The notes under the pieces: model-generated
Databases searched by the model: none
What the model was told of the DNA's origin: nothing
The model's input: only the letters and a program-made list of their open reading frames with translations
Shown here: positions 34,440-45,908 of the stretch, piece after piece
How the letters are laid out: each line of letters starts with the position of its first letter
Position numbering within the stretch: position 1 is the stretch's first letter
Made by a program: the position numbers and the translations under genes
Origin: Heterobasidion occidentale
Lineage: Eukaryota > Basidiomycota > Agaricomycetes > Russulales > Bondarzewiaceae
Reading direction: 5' to 3'
DNA length: 64,000 nt
NCBI GenBank assembly: GCA_039111635.1
Contig: JBCAQO010000004.1
Coordinates: 1,054,001 to 1,118,000, forward strand

Positions 34440-37400
34440 ATGTCCGAATTTGGAAATGCGCGTGTTTCCCACGCGGCCCCCGCGGTTCGTGCAGGTGAGC
34501 GCGTCCTGGCCGTCGTGTGCTGCTGCTCCTCTCCGCAACTCAGTGCTGCCCGTCATCGACCGTGGTTTTCAAGGCCCTGGGTGACTTCGACACACTGCAT
34601 GACGACCCCGACGGCTTCCCCGCTGCCAGCATCGACCCCGGTCCACCTGCACCCACTATCGACGCAAGAGCCGCCGCCCAAAACCCGCCGCACTCGCACG
34701 ACTGGACAGCGGCAGGGCGACGCGCCGGCGTCTCCGGAGAGCGCGACCACGCGCTCGTCGAACCACTTTGCGCCCACGGCGCAGCTCGGGGCGGGCACGC
34801 GGTACGGGCGCGGGAACTGGGACGGCAGCGTGCGGGGCTATGGCAAGGCGGGCGGCCGCGGCGCGGCGCACGAGCGCACGCTCGCAGAGCTCAGCGCGGG
34901 CGGGGCCGAGAGGGGGGAGGGCCCGCCGGCGCTGCTGGATAGGCGCAAGCAGGCGCCCCCGCTTTTCGTCGTGGGGTCGTCGAGGGACGTGGGCGCGGCG
35001 TACGACGACGCGGGGCTGCACTTGGGAGAGGTGGAGGGGCACGACCTCAGTCCCGAGGCGACTGCGCAGATCCTGGCGACGCGCTGGCACGACTATTCTG
35101 ACGAGGCCATACAGTCTTCTATCTCTGGCTTCAGCATCTCCTCGTCCCCCGCTTATGCGTCGGCGCACCCGTATCACTCCGCCCTGCGCGTCCTGTCGTC
35201 GGCGTACCAGAATCTCACGAGGGTGCGCAGGCGGCTGGAGGAGGAGCGGAGGCTGCTTCGGGAGAAGGAGGACGCGCGGCGGAGGCGCGCGGACGAGCTC
35301 ATGAAGGAGCTGCAGCCCTCGGAACAAGACGTCGCGCGGCGCGTGCTCCAGTCCCTCTTCACCGACGACGACGAAGGAGAACATAAGATACAAAGAAAGC
35401 AGAGCCACATGGTGAGCCGCACGCTCTCGCCTTGCGCACGACGAAGCTCATGCGCCCCCGAGTCTCTCACCGAAACCCTCTCGGAGGCGATCTTGGACGA
35501 AGTCACGCTCATCCGTCCAGAAGACCCCGACGAAACGATCACCCCCATGAATTCGAAGATCACAGTAACACCTCCTGCCGAAGACGCATCGCTGCCCATC
35601 AACGGATTCAATGCCGCAGATGGACAGTCTGTCACCCCTCCTGCCGATCCCCTTCTACCAGACGACAGCAGCTCTTATTCCGTCGGCACTACAAGCGTCA
35701 ATGCCCCGAGCTTTGACACCGTAGGAAGCTCGAGGTCCGACAAGTCGTCCATCGGCGATTGGATGGGCTCGTGGTGGAGCAGGCCTCGGACCAAGAGTGG
35801 ACGCGTGACCTTGACGGCACCCGAGGAGAACGTCGAACAGCCAGGAACCGCAGAATCCAGCTCGCCGTCCCCAGCTGAAGCTGACGCCAGCTCTCTGCCG
35901 GACGCGACAGGTGCCGCGGCCAAGCCCGCGCGGCGCAAGAACAAGAGCGTTTTCGGCACCCTCGGATTCTCCATCCTCAATCCGACGCTCACGTCGTCGT
36001 CCACCAAGAAACGACGCAATCTGTCCGTTTCCGACGCCTCGTCCTTCCAGGCTTCGCCGACCCTCGATCGTGCCCCGCCTTTGGTGCTCAACTCCCCAGT
36101 CCAGGCCGCGTTCGCGGCGCCTGCCCCTGTGGCACCCGCCCTAACGACCGAGCTGCAGACGTCCGTCGTCAACTCCCCGGCGCCTTCCACCGTATCTCCA
36201 TATAGTCCAGGTGAGAGGCCCCCTCAGGGTTCGTCGTTACGAGCCATCGTGCAAGCTACGCGTGTCATGACCTCCGATCCAAGCAGCGTGCTTGCGGACC
36301 AGGGAATCGAAACGAGTCCGTTCATCGCTAGCCTCGCCCTGCGGCTCGTCCGGGAGGCACGAGAGGAGGGCCTTGAGATCCGTGAGGTGCCCAAGGAAAG
36401 GAAGGAGAAGAAACAGGACAGGGACGCCGCGGGCGAACATGGAAAGCCCACGGCCACTCTATCCAAGTCGAGCGAAATCGACGTGACGAGCAGCCTCAAT
36501 CGCGCTCTGGGCGCGGAGGAGGCCCCGGCGCGAAAGGCAACAAAGGCACGGATGCCCTCGTTCACTAGCCCCATGCTGGGCTCGCCGCTGTTCGGCTCCT
36601 TCTTAACCCAGCAGCAGCGCAAACCGGCGTCAGGCCTCGAGGGCACGCAGAAGCTGCCCCCAGGCCCGCAGGATTCCCCTCTCCAGGGAGGTGCGGCCGC
36701 CGCCGTGCCTGCCCCGTCCGTCACTCGGAAGGCGGCTTCCGTGCCCCTCGAGTCCATCATCCCGCACACCGCGAAGCCGCCCACCGAGTACCTCTCGCGC
36801 ACGTACACCCCGCTCACGGCGCGCGACTTTAGGGCCTCCATCCCGCTGCCGCACTCGGCCTCGCGGTTCTCGGTGTACCACGGCGCCTCTGACCAGGAGC
36901 CTCTGACGGACAGGTTCGGGTTCATGTACGACGTCTCGCAGTACGACGTCCTGCTCCTCGCGCGCGCCAGGGAGTGCGGCAACGCCGCGCCCGCGTGTCT
37001 GACGGGCGTCAGGATCGCGGACCGGACGGAGGACAACGACTGGTCGGACGACGAGGCCGAGGCCGAGGACGAGGAGGTCGCGATGGAGGTCGTCAAGGGC
37101 GCGTGCGAGTGCGACGGCGCGCTCGCGGTTGCGGAGGCGCAGTCGCGCGGCAGGCACCCGTCCCTCCGGAGCGTGCCCGCGACGGACTCGTCCGGCGCGT
37201 CGCTCGCCTCCCGCGGCGCCTCGCCGTCCTCGTCCCGCGCGAGCCGCCCGCGCTCGTCGACCGTGACGTCCTCCGCGACCGGCGCCGGCGCCGCGCAGGG
37301 CCCGGCGCGCGCGCGCTCGGCGATATTGGCGCTCGACGCGGACGCGCCGCGCCACGTGTGCGCGAACGTGATCCGGAGGCTGCTCGAGGACCTCACGCGG

Positions 37401-38672
37401 GCATGACCAGCGGCAGGCCGCGCAGCGCAAGGAGTGGGACGCGTTCGTGCGGCTCCGGCGCAGGGCGCGCGCGGCGCCCGTGGCGAAGCCCGCGGCGTCC
37501 GCGTCGCCGGCGGCGGGCGGGGCGGCGGCGATCCTGGGGCTCGGGACGGCGGTCGCGGAGGACGAGCTGTCGCACAGCGAGGGCCTGGTCGGGTTCGCGC
37601 AGCTCGGGCTGTCCGCGAACAGGGACGAGCGGCGGGAGCTCGGGCGGCTCGTGCAGAGCGGGATCCCGCTGGTGTACCGCGCGAAGGTGTGGCTGGAGTG
37701 CAGCGGCGGGCTGGAGATGCGCGAGCCGGGGCTGTTTCGGGATCTGCTGGCGGAGGCGGGCGCGGATGAGGGCGTGCTGAGGGAGATCGAGAAGGATGTG
37801 GGGCGGACGATGCCGTTGAACGTGTTTTTTGGCGGGGATGGGGCGGGCGTGGATAAGCTGCGGCGGGTGCTGACCGCGTATAGCAGGTGAGCTGTGTTTT
37901 CCTAACGCGTTTCCGGTCTTGAGCGAGGGCTCAACGCGGGTTCTAGGCGGAATCCTGCGGTTGGGTACTGCCAGGGCATGAACCTGATCGCGTCGACGCT
38001 GCTGCTGGTCCACGCGGACGAGGAAGAGGCCTTCTGGGTCCTCACGGCGATCATCGAGCGCATCCTGCCCGACGAGTTTTTCTCGCCCTCGCTGCTGCCG
38101 TCGCGCGCGTGCCCCATGGTCCTCCTCGACTACGTGAAGGAGTACACGCCCAAGCTCCACGCGCACCTGACCCAGCTCGGGATCGACCTCCCCGCGATCT
38201 GCTTCTCGTGGTTCCTCTCGCTCTTCACGGACTGTCTGCCGGTCGAGGTGCGCACCTGATCTACGTCGGTATAGCGCCGCGCCGCCCTGACAGCTCGTTT
38301 TGCTTTGTTTTGAATTGAATCGCATGTATGCAGACCCTGTTCCGCGTGTGGGACGTGTTCTTGATCGACGGCCTGGACGTGCTGTTCCGAGTGGCGCTCT
38401 GCATCCTGCGCGGCAACGAGCAGGAGCTGCTGCGGTGCGAGTCGATACCCGCCGTGTACGTCGCGCTGGAGAGCCTCCCGACGCGGATGTGGGAGCCCGA
38501 CAAGCTGCTGCAGGTGTGTTCTGTGCTGCGTTCTACCTCGATATGCTGCGGATCACGGGCAGCTGATGATGCCTGGCAGCTGGAGGCCGACCTCAGGTTC
38601 AGCGTCGTACACGCGGACATCATCAAGAGACACAATCGGCATGTTGCGGGGCTTCAGCAAGTCGTCAATTAG
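34440..38672 (+). CDS. TBC-domain Rab GTPase-activating protein
   Basis: Large protein (about 1300 residues). Its N-terminal 950 residues are mostly disordered and Ser/Pro-rich, with a coiled-coil stretch (RRRLEEERRLLREKEDARRR). The C-terminal TBC domain carries the usual two catalytic fingers: Arg in IEKDVGRTMP and Gln in GYCQGMNLIAS. RVWDVFLIDGLDVLFRVA and RFSVVHADIIKRHNR near the end also fit. Introns are inferred at 37887-37946, 38248-38333 and 38514-38579. The long first frame ends at TGA 37404-37406 and resumes one base later as DQRQAAQRKEWDAFV, so a single-base insertion near 37404 is likely. The N-terminal exon structure is uncertain (possible intron 34496-34544). TBC proteins stimulate GTP hydrolysis by Rab GTPases in vesicle traffic. 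Confidence 0.85.
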
Positions 38673-39009
38673 ACCTGTTCGCGGCATAGTATCTGGTGGG
38701 CATCGTGTTGGTGAGTTGCGCGACGTGCATCGTGACGTGGACACTGGTATGGGCATTTCGGCGAGCATCAAGGGACTTTTTTTTTTCTGTAGAGAATGTA
38801 ATCGTGCAAGGAATGGGTCGCATATAGAACCTTGATAGATCAGAACGGCGCTTTGATGTACTTTGCATTCAATGCTTTGTGACACTGTTCCGGGCGTCGC
38901 TGGGCTGTGGGCACGTGACTATATGCGCTCTCGAGGGGACGCGGACAGACGCCTCTCTCTCTCTGCTCCCCATCTTGCTGGGTAAAGTCGTGGCTCTGCG
39001 GAACTCCCT
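38673..39009. other. short intergenic region
   Basis: 3' flank of the TBC gene and promoter of the LRR-type gene, including a CTCTCTCTCT pyrimidine run near 38950-38962. No gene seen. Confidence 0.4.
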
Positions 39010-40934
39010 ATGTCGTACGACCAGCCGCTCATCGACATGTCCAACCCTTGCTACACGCCCACCAGGGACGGCTCGGCATTCCTCGAGAGCCTTGCGCTGG
39101 AATACGCAGGCCCGCCGCGCTCGCGCGACCAGTACCTGTTCTCGTTCTGCGCTAGGCTGCTCTACCCGCCCACGAGGAGCGAGGACGAGGACTTTCTTGG
39201 GTGGCCGTTCAAAAGCGCGGACGCCTCGTTCATGGAGGAGCTGCTCGCCCAGTCGCAGGACTCGCGCGCGGACAGCTTGGGGAGCCGCGCGCCGTCTGAG
39301 ATCTCGAGCTTTGGCACTTTGTCTACTACGGCGGATGGCCTAGCTCAAACTAGGGACCCCTGGGTCTTGGGCCTGAACAACATGCGCCTGCGGTCAGCGT
39401 CGGCCCAGCGCAAGCGCAAGCGGGGCTGGTCTTTTGGGTCCGACTCGTCTGCCTTTGCCGATCTGCGGGGGCCGGCGAAGCATATGCGCTCTTCTATCAG
39501 CCTCAACCAGAGCTCGTTCGAGGTGACCAGGGTCGACGACGTGCCCGATTTTTACCGCAGGAGCGGGCAGACGACGTCTGAGCTGGAGATGCCCTCGCTG
39601 GAGCTGGATGTGGACGCGCGAGACGTCTTTGGTACTTTGTCATCGCCTATTCAAGGTGCATAAAGCTGTGAACTTTGTCTCTTGTTCATCCCCGAGCATT
39701 CTGGAAGCACTGTTGAGTGGTCTGTGACTCGGGCACTAATTATTTTTCAGATGAGCGCCCGATCTCCCTCGCAACTTTGGTCTTGCAGTTGAATGACCTC
39801 CTTCCTGGGATAAGAGTCAAGGAGAAACTTCTCTCCTTAGATATGCTTTCCTACCAAAGCATCGCCGACGTGCTCGGGTCAGACGGTATCATTCCTCCAC
39901 GCATGGTACACTGCTACCTATCATACATTGACCCGCGCACTAGGCCGCTTCAACACCAGCACGCTGGCCCTTTTGCGCCATTCAGATGTCGGGGTGATCG
40001 ACCTCTCTTCGTCGCTAGCGCCCGAAGGCGGACTGAACCTCGGCGGGCGGCAGATGTTGCAGGGTAACGCGGCGGACGCCTCCCCCTGCATGCGCGAACT
40101 GACCGACAGCGCCCAGTCTTCCGCTCCCCCGGCTCCTTCCCCTCGCTCTCGTACCTCGCGCTCGACTCCGCCCCGCTCGACAACCGCGACATCTTGTGCC
40201 TCCAAAACTTACCCGCATTGACGACTCTCGAGTTATCCTCCACCGGAATCGGAAACGAAGCGTGCGTACCGACGACACTCCATCTCGACTAACAGGCCAG
40301 CGCAGAGGCGTTAGTGAGCGTACCTGACAGCACCGCAGCGTGTTCCTCCTCGTAGCCCTCAAACCGACGCTCTCGCAGCTCTACCTCAACCAGAACCCCG
40401 CGATCGACGACGACGCGGTCCCCGCGCTCATCGTCCTCGACAGGCTCTCGGTGGCGGCCCTCGCCGGGACCAGCGTCACGATGGACGGCCTGCGCCGCCT
40501 CGCGGCCGCCGCGCAGGCCCGCGAGCAGGACCTGTACCTCACCGTCCCGGACGAGTGCACGCAGTACCTTATCGGTGAGCGCGCCGAGAGAAACCACGTT
40601 GGACTGGCCCTTGGGTGGCCGCCTGATGAGATACTCGTGTGGGTGGGCAGATATGCCCGCGAAGTACGTCGTCGAGCCGGAGGCGCCGCTGATCACGGAC
40701 CCGGCTGCGTGCGCGCACCTGACGCTCACGGCGCTCCGGCGGAACCTGGCGGCGCACGCGGCGGTGAACGCGGAGATCGCGACGGCGGGGACGCGCGCGG
40801 AGCTGCGCAGGGCGCTGCAGACGGTGTTGGAGACGCGGAGGCGGGACTTGATGGTGAAAAGGTTGGTGTGCAGAGATGCATTCGATGATGAGGGCGAGGA
40901 GGGTGATTGCGATGGCTCGGGGTCGGGGGTGTGA
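39010..40934 (+). CDS. leucine-rich-repeat-type protein, unknown function
   Basis: Six exons (39010-39655, 39751-39885, 39944-40063, 40117-40261, 40339-40574, 40651-40934) join in phase to 521 residues. The N-terminal third is polar, with a basic stretch (RSASAQRKRKRGWSFGSD). The middle carries LRR-like strands such as DVGVIDLSSSL, FPSLSYLALDSAPL, ALTTLELSSTGIGNEA and LSQLYLNQNPAIDDDAV. The C-terminus is helical (LTALRRNLAAHAAVNAEI) and ends acidic. I infer a scaffold or recognition protein; no named family. Confidence 0.78.
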
Positions 40935-41392
40935 GCCTTGTTTGCACCTACTTTGCTATTCATGCCGTGCTGTGTTTTTTTTTGGACAGGGACTTCTCTG
41001 CTTGTCCTGTTGCTCTGCTGTGACGTCGCGCTTTTTTTCTAGACCTCTTGCTATGCCAATACGATGGGGTTGGGCCCCATCTTCCGCGGGCGCTTCTCCT
41101 TCCTTAATAGCCGTGTGATGATATCTCGCACGCAAGTGCGGACCCTGCAGATTGACGGACAGATACAGATCTTCAGAGTTCATAGCTTCATATCAGCAAG
41201 CGGTGAACGCTACATCGGTAGGTCCCGAGCGGCGATAAGCGACATTGAGTACTGGATGCTTCAGAACTAAAAGCCGAACGGGAATCAATCAAGGAGGGTG
41301 AAGATGGGAACAGACATTGAGATCTGGGCTGATGGCTCGAGCGCCTGAGCAGCAGGCCGGTAGATTTGGGACGCCTCGTACGTAGCCACCGA
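40935..41392. other. intergenic, convergent
   Basis: 3' flanks of the LRR-type gene (+) and the damaged macro-domain gene (-). No gene seen. Confidence 0.4.
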
Positions 41393-42236
41393 TCAGCACG
41401 TCCCATGTACTTGCTGGATCGCTGGTGAGCGTCCGTGCGAGAGGTGACAGAACTGCGTGCCTCGGACGCACAGCGCGAATATCAGTCGTCGTCGTCGTCG
41501 TATGTGCTCCGCCCGTCGAGCGCGTGTCCAATCGCGTCGTCCTAGCCCATGGAGCTCCACTTGTCCGGGTGCGCACTGCGCGCACGCGTCGGCGAAGTCC
41601 CGGAGCGCGAGCATCGTCTGCCGCGCGCACTGCGCCGCGGGGACCTTGCCGACGCCCGTGGCGAGCCCCGTCATCGGGACCCTGCCGATGCAGGGCTCGC
41701 CGGCACCATCGGCCGCGCGGTTGTGCGCGTCGAGCGCGACGAGGAGGGACCACGCGCAGTTGTACACGATCTCTTGATTCCAGGCGACCGCCTCGAGGCG
41801 CGCATCGTCGGGCACAGCGCGACGAACGCGCAGCCGTGCGCGTGGGGGTCACGAGGGTGCAGGGCCCCGGGGGCGCGTAGCCCTTCCATTGCGTGTAGAG
41901 CGTGGATTGGGCGAGCTTGGTGGCTGCGTCCGGCGCGTGGGCGGGCGCCGCGAGGGCCGCTGCGAGGTGATAGTCGAAGCTTGGGGCTGGTCGGGGGCTA
42001 TGCACCCGCGACGATGGGCAAGGGTGCGACTGACCCGCCGTCGAGACGCCCGTAGGAGTTGGTGGGCGAGACGATGCAGTCGAATTGGGCGTGCGCGGGC
42101 GCGACAGCTTGGAGTTGGCGATAGTGAGTTTGCTGTGGAGGGAGGGTGGGATGTGGTAGGATATGGCGCGGTTCCACTCTGCGGTGATTGAGGACGAGGC
42201 ATCTAAGAGAATGAAGTGGGGGATGCAGTCGTCCAT
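41393..42236 (-). pseudogene. macro-domain-like protein, frame-disrupted
   Basis: Pieces in order, starting at ATG 42236: FILLDASSSITAEWNRAI, then FDCIVSPTNSYGRLDGG, then FDYHLAAALAAPAHAPDAAT and STLYTQWKGYAPPG, then CAFVALCPTMR, then AWNQEIVYNCAWSLLVALDA and MTGLATGVGKVPAAQCARQT. The N-S-G-L-D-G and GLATGVG elements are those of macro (ADP-ribose-binding) domains. One intron is plausible (about 41979-42030). At least three further single-base frame changes are needed, near 42110, 41845 and 41800. The run of frame changes suggests a pseudogene, but clustered sequencing errors in this GC-rich stretch are possible. Confidence 0.6.
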
Positions 42237-42452
42237 GCTCGTTGCTCGAGTCTGAGTTGGAGAGCTCAGAGCAGAGCGGTGATCCTCGCACACGAGATCG
42301 AGATGCGATGATCTGGCCACGTGGCCAATCTTATCAATTGGCCACTCTTGGCCGTCACCGTCACCGACGCACTCGGTCTCCTCCTCACAATCCATATCCT
42401 TTACTGGATTTTCGCCGTTTTTCAGGCTTTAACGCCACATCCTATACTCTAG

Positions 42453-44088
42453 ATGCAAGGCGACATCCCACGGCCTAGCGCCCAATCTAATCAGAATGAT
42501 ACATTACGCACACCGGCGGCTGCTGCTGCGGACGATGGACAGAGCAGCCTGCGCTCCTCAGCAGAGGAAGTCTGGTATCTGAAGGACATCTCGCTTTTCG
42601 ACGGACAGGGTTATCGAGGGTACAAGATCATAACGCAGAACTTTAACGGGCGAGTGGATCATGACATGCTGAAGCGAGAATGCTCACGATCGATTCCTCA
42701 GACCATGCTCTCTTATTGCAATATGTGCGTCGAACCACCCGTAGAGTAGCCCTTCGAACATCCTGACGGTGGTCAATGAGAACCAGGTAACATACTTATA
42801 ATGCGCGGGGACATCCAAATACTACCGCCCGATCGCACCACCGTCTCCTACGACCTCCTCGCCCAGCTCGTCGCCGACTACCTACTCACGCACTCCCCCG
42901 ACGTCGACATCTCCTCCGCGCTCTCCATGCTCCCCCTGACCACCAGTCCGTCGCTCGCTCGCTCGCTCGCCCGTCCTGACACCTTCGCGGCTGACTAAAA
43001 CACACTGACAACCAGAGGGCATGGACCTCAACCCGCTGTTCACGAGCCCCACGGCGTTCCGCCCCGCGGGGGACTCGGGCGCGCTCGACCTCTTCGCGCG
43101 CACGGGCATCGCGCTCGTGCACGGCTGGCTCGTCGACCCCGCGAGCCCGGAGCACGCCGCCGTGACCCGGCTGGAGGACTACGACAACGCGGTGACGCTC
43201 ATCGCCGAGGCGGACCATCTCATGAAGGGCCAGCTGGTGCGGGACGAGGAGGCGGAGCTCGAGGCTCATGGCAGCGAGGCGGGCCCGAGTGCCGCCGGGC
43301 CGAGCAGTCAGGGCTTTTATCTCAACGACGTGGATCGGCGGAAGGTCGAAGACGGTGCGTGCCGCCCCTGTCCCGAACCAGCCGCGTCTTTGCTCAACGC
43401 GCGCGCGCGCGGTCCCGCAGCGATGGCCGCGCGCACCTTCCTCGACAGCACACAGTCGCAGCTGACCTACCACGGGCTCTTCACCCTCGCGTCCACGCTC
43501 CCTCCCGCGCAGGCCGTCGCGCTCTTCCGCAACTCGCACCTCGCGGTCCTCTACAAGCCGCCCGGGCCCGACGGCGCGCTCTACACGCTCGCGACGGACC
43601 AAGTGTTCCTGCACGAGCCGGCGGTCGTGTGGGAGCGCCTCGCGGACGTCGACCAGGGCGGCGCGGCGTTCGTGGACGGCGCGTTTCGGAAGAGCAGCCC
43701 CGCCGGGGGAGACTGGGCGGGGTACTCGGGCGAGAGCGCGTGGGCGGCGCTCGAGGGGGGCCGGGACCAGGGCGGCTTCGTCGATCCTGCAGAGTAAGCC
43801 CCGCTCGCTCTGCTATGCGCGCGCTGCGTCGTCTGGCCTGTGGATGCGGTGGATGCTGATTTTTTTGTCTTTGGGGACGATAGTCAGGCGCTGGCGAGGC
43901 AGCTGCAGGAGGAGGAGGATCTGCACGCGCAGCAAGTGTACGCGCGGCGGCAGCGCGAGCAGCAGGCCCAGGCGCAGGTGCAGCAGCAGGGTCAAGCGCC
44001 TGTCAGACCGGCGTGGGTGCAGGGCGCGGGCCAGGTCCCTGCGGGCGAGCTGGCGCGCAAGAAGAAGAAGGACTGTATCATCATGTAG
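42453..44088 (+). CDS. MINDY-family deubiquitinase with C-terminal CaaX motif
   Basis: Cysteine protease of the MINDY (FAM63) family, which trims Lys48-linked polyubiquitin. Seen: VWYLKDISLFDGQGYRGYKI, the catalytic motif QNFNGPCSLIAICNIL, and LVHGWLVDP with the expected catalytic His. Six exons (42453-42649, 42702-42724, 42787-42945, 43016-43354, 43421-43793, 43884-44088) give 431 residues in frame. Exon 2 is only 23 nt and carries the catalytic Cys; the intron before it starts with GC (GCGAGT). The third intron contains a GCTC microsatellite. The tail is Gln/Arg-rich and ends KKKKDCIIM, a polybasic CaaX box that suggests prenylation and membrane attachment. Confidence 0.88.
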
Positions 44089-44602
44089 ACGCTGCATACA
44101 CCACGCGTGGAGCCATATACCCGAATGCCATGGCATGAACTCGAGCTCTGAAAGATTTATCTGCTGTAAAATCAGTTAATAAGTGTGTCGCTTACTTTTT
44201 AACGCGTGCGACCTGCATCGCCGCCCGCTCAAGAACGATTGATGTGACGACAAGCTCTCCATTCTTCCACCGATAAACTTCGACGATAACACAGACCAAT
44301 GTAAATGTAAAGATGCGGCACGCGTAACAAAGCGGCCATTAGAAGACAATGAAACGAAAAGAAGCTAGGGATGTGGGGGGGTATAACGCTACAGAGGGTC
44401 CGTGACCAGAAACTTGATAAGGGGTGATGCGTGGATATGATATGGAATAAGGCTACAGTGGGAGGGTCAGGATGTGCAAATCGATACATAAGTGCGAAAT
44501 TGTTGGTGGGGATCGAAATTAGTGGGTGGGGTAGTGCAGTTGTCTGTCCGCATTGTCAGTAGGCTGGAATCATGACGGGGACGCAGTGGGCTCGGCCGTC
44601 GG
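44089..44602. other. convergent intergenic region
   Basis: Between the 3' ends of the MINDY gene (+) and HMG-box gene 2 (-). No gene seen. Confidence 0.45.
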
Positions 44603-45792
44603 CTAGAATTTAAGACCGAGGACTGGGGAGGGCATCGAGTCGAAGAAAGCCTGCAGCGCCTCTTGCGGACTCGACATATACTGACTCTGCTCAAACAAGC
44701 CAGAATACGATCCGGAGACGGGGTCCTCGAACCCAAATTGATCCGCAGGAGGGAAGTCGATGATTGGCGTGAATTCGGCGGTGAAGTCGTCGGTGGGGAA
44801 CAACATAGAGATGGAGGGAGGGGGCATCGACAAGGGTATGAACGGGGATGGCCACGGTGTCGTGGACGAAGAGGTCGCTGTCCCAGGCGACTCGCTGAAA
44901 TTCGGAGAGTACGCGATGTCCTAAGGCCAGACTGTCGCATCACAACAAAGCCGATATTCAACAAGAGACATACCGAAGACATCTCGTACATCCATTCGGC
45001 GACGAGGGGCGGTGCCGGTTCCACGAAGATGGAGTCCACGTTTTGGAACGCGGGAGACCCGCCGTCACCCGCAGACTGCGCGCCCGGAGCAGCGGCGCTC
45101 GACGAGGCGGCCTGCGGCGCGTCCGCTGTGTGTGCGCCCGCCCGGCGACTGGCGAGCTCCTCGTCGATCGCGCGCACAGTGGCGACGATGTCCTCCTGCG
45201 GCCTGTTCTCGCGCAGCAGCGCCGCAATCCTCTCGATCCGCTCCGCGCTGTCCCTCCCGTTCCTGTTCGTCCTGCGCGTCGGGCGCGCGCGTCTCGTAGG
45301 CGCGTAGCGGTAGTCGGGGTGCTGCTTCTTGTGCAGGCTGTCCCTCTCCTTCGCAAGGTCTGCCCACGGTTGCTTCTCCTTCTCGGTCATCCTGTTCCAC
45401 GTCTTTGCCGCCATCTTGCTCAGGACCGAGTGGTCACGCTCGATCTCGCTCAGGGTCTCATGGTGTTCTTTGATATAGAAACTCCTGAACAAGATAAACT
45501 TGTTACAAGGCCGTGGGACGTGGTTGGAGTTCTTGCGCGTGTTATGCTTGCGCGGGAGCTTTGATGTACTCTGTGCTGGTGTGGACGGTAGAGAAGTCCC
45601 ACAGGACGACGGCGTTTGGGCGAGAGTAATGCCGGAGAGGGCGGGGGAGGGGGTGGGGCACGGGGTGGGGGAAGAGGCGTGGGAAATAGGGTGCGAGTAG
45701 AAGAAAGAGGAAACATTGACGACACTCAAAAGATCATCGAAACAGAATTCAGGCGAGTCGGGGAGTGGATTTGCGGATAATGGGAGAGACAT
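44603..45792 (-). CDS. HMG-box transcription factor 2
   Basis: Predicted DNA-binding regulator, intact. Exon 45792-44973 and exon 44920-44603 join across a 52-nt intron to give 378 residues. The HMG box runs from VPRPCNKFILFRSFYIKEHH through RDHSVLSKMAAKTWNRMT to HPDYRYAPTRRARPTRR. Directly after it comes RIERIAALLRENRPQEDIV, matching the equivalent motif in HMG-box gene 1. The C-terminus is Ser/Pro/Phe-rich, like an activation domain, and ends PSPVLGLKF. Gene order, the single late intron and the shared promoter blocks make it a paralog of gene 1. The target and process are unknown; related fungal HMG regulators often act in sexual development. Confidence 0.87.
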
Positions 45793-45819
45793 GATGCTAG
45801 GGAGTGGCCATGAAGTTTA

Positions 45820-45908
45820 TTGCGCACCTTTTTATACATCCGCCTCTCCCCACAGTGAGCGGAGGCCTCCGATAAACAGGACTCCTCGCCGTTATCACGG
45901 CGTGACTT
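45820..45908 (-). promoter_or_regulatory. promoter of HMG-box gene 2 with conserved blocks
   Basis: On the minus strand: AAGTCACGC (45908-45900), AGGCCTCCGCTCACTGTG (45868-45851) and TATAAAAAGGTGCGCAA (45836-45820), then ATG at 45792. The order matches HMG-box gene 1, with 40 bp between the first two blocks in both and 44 versus 47 bp from TATA to ATG. Confidence 0.75.

Noticed and set aside
36224..37396. 390-codon minus-strand frame
   Set aside because: Antisense to the TBC gene; arises from high GC content.
44663..45307. 214-codon plus-strand frame
   Set aside because: Antisense shadow of HMG-box gene 2.
20055..45792. Mating-type locus suggested by two HMG-box genes
   Set aside because: No homeodomain pair, pheromone precursor or STE3-type receptor is present; in agaricomycetes mating type is not set by HMG-box genes.
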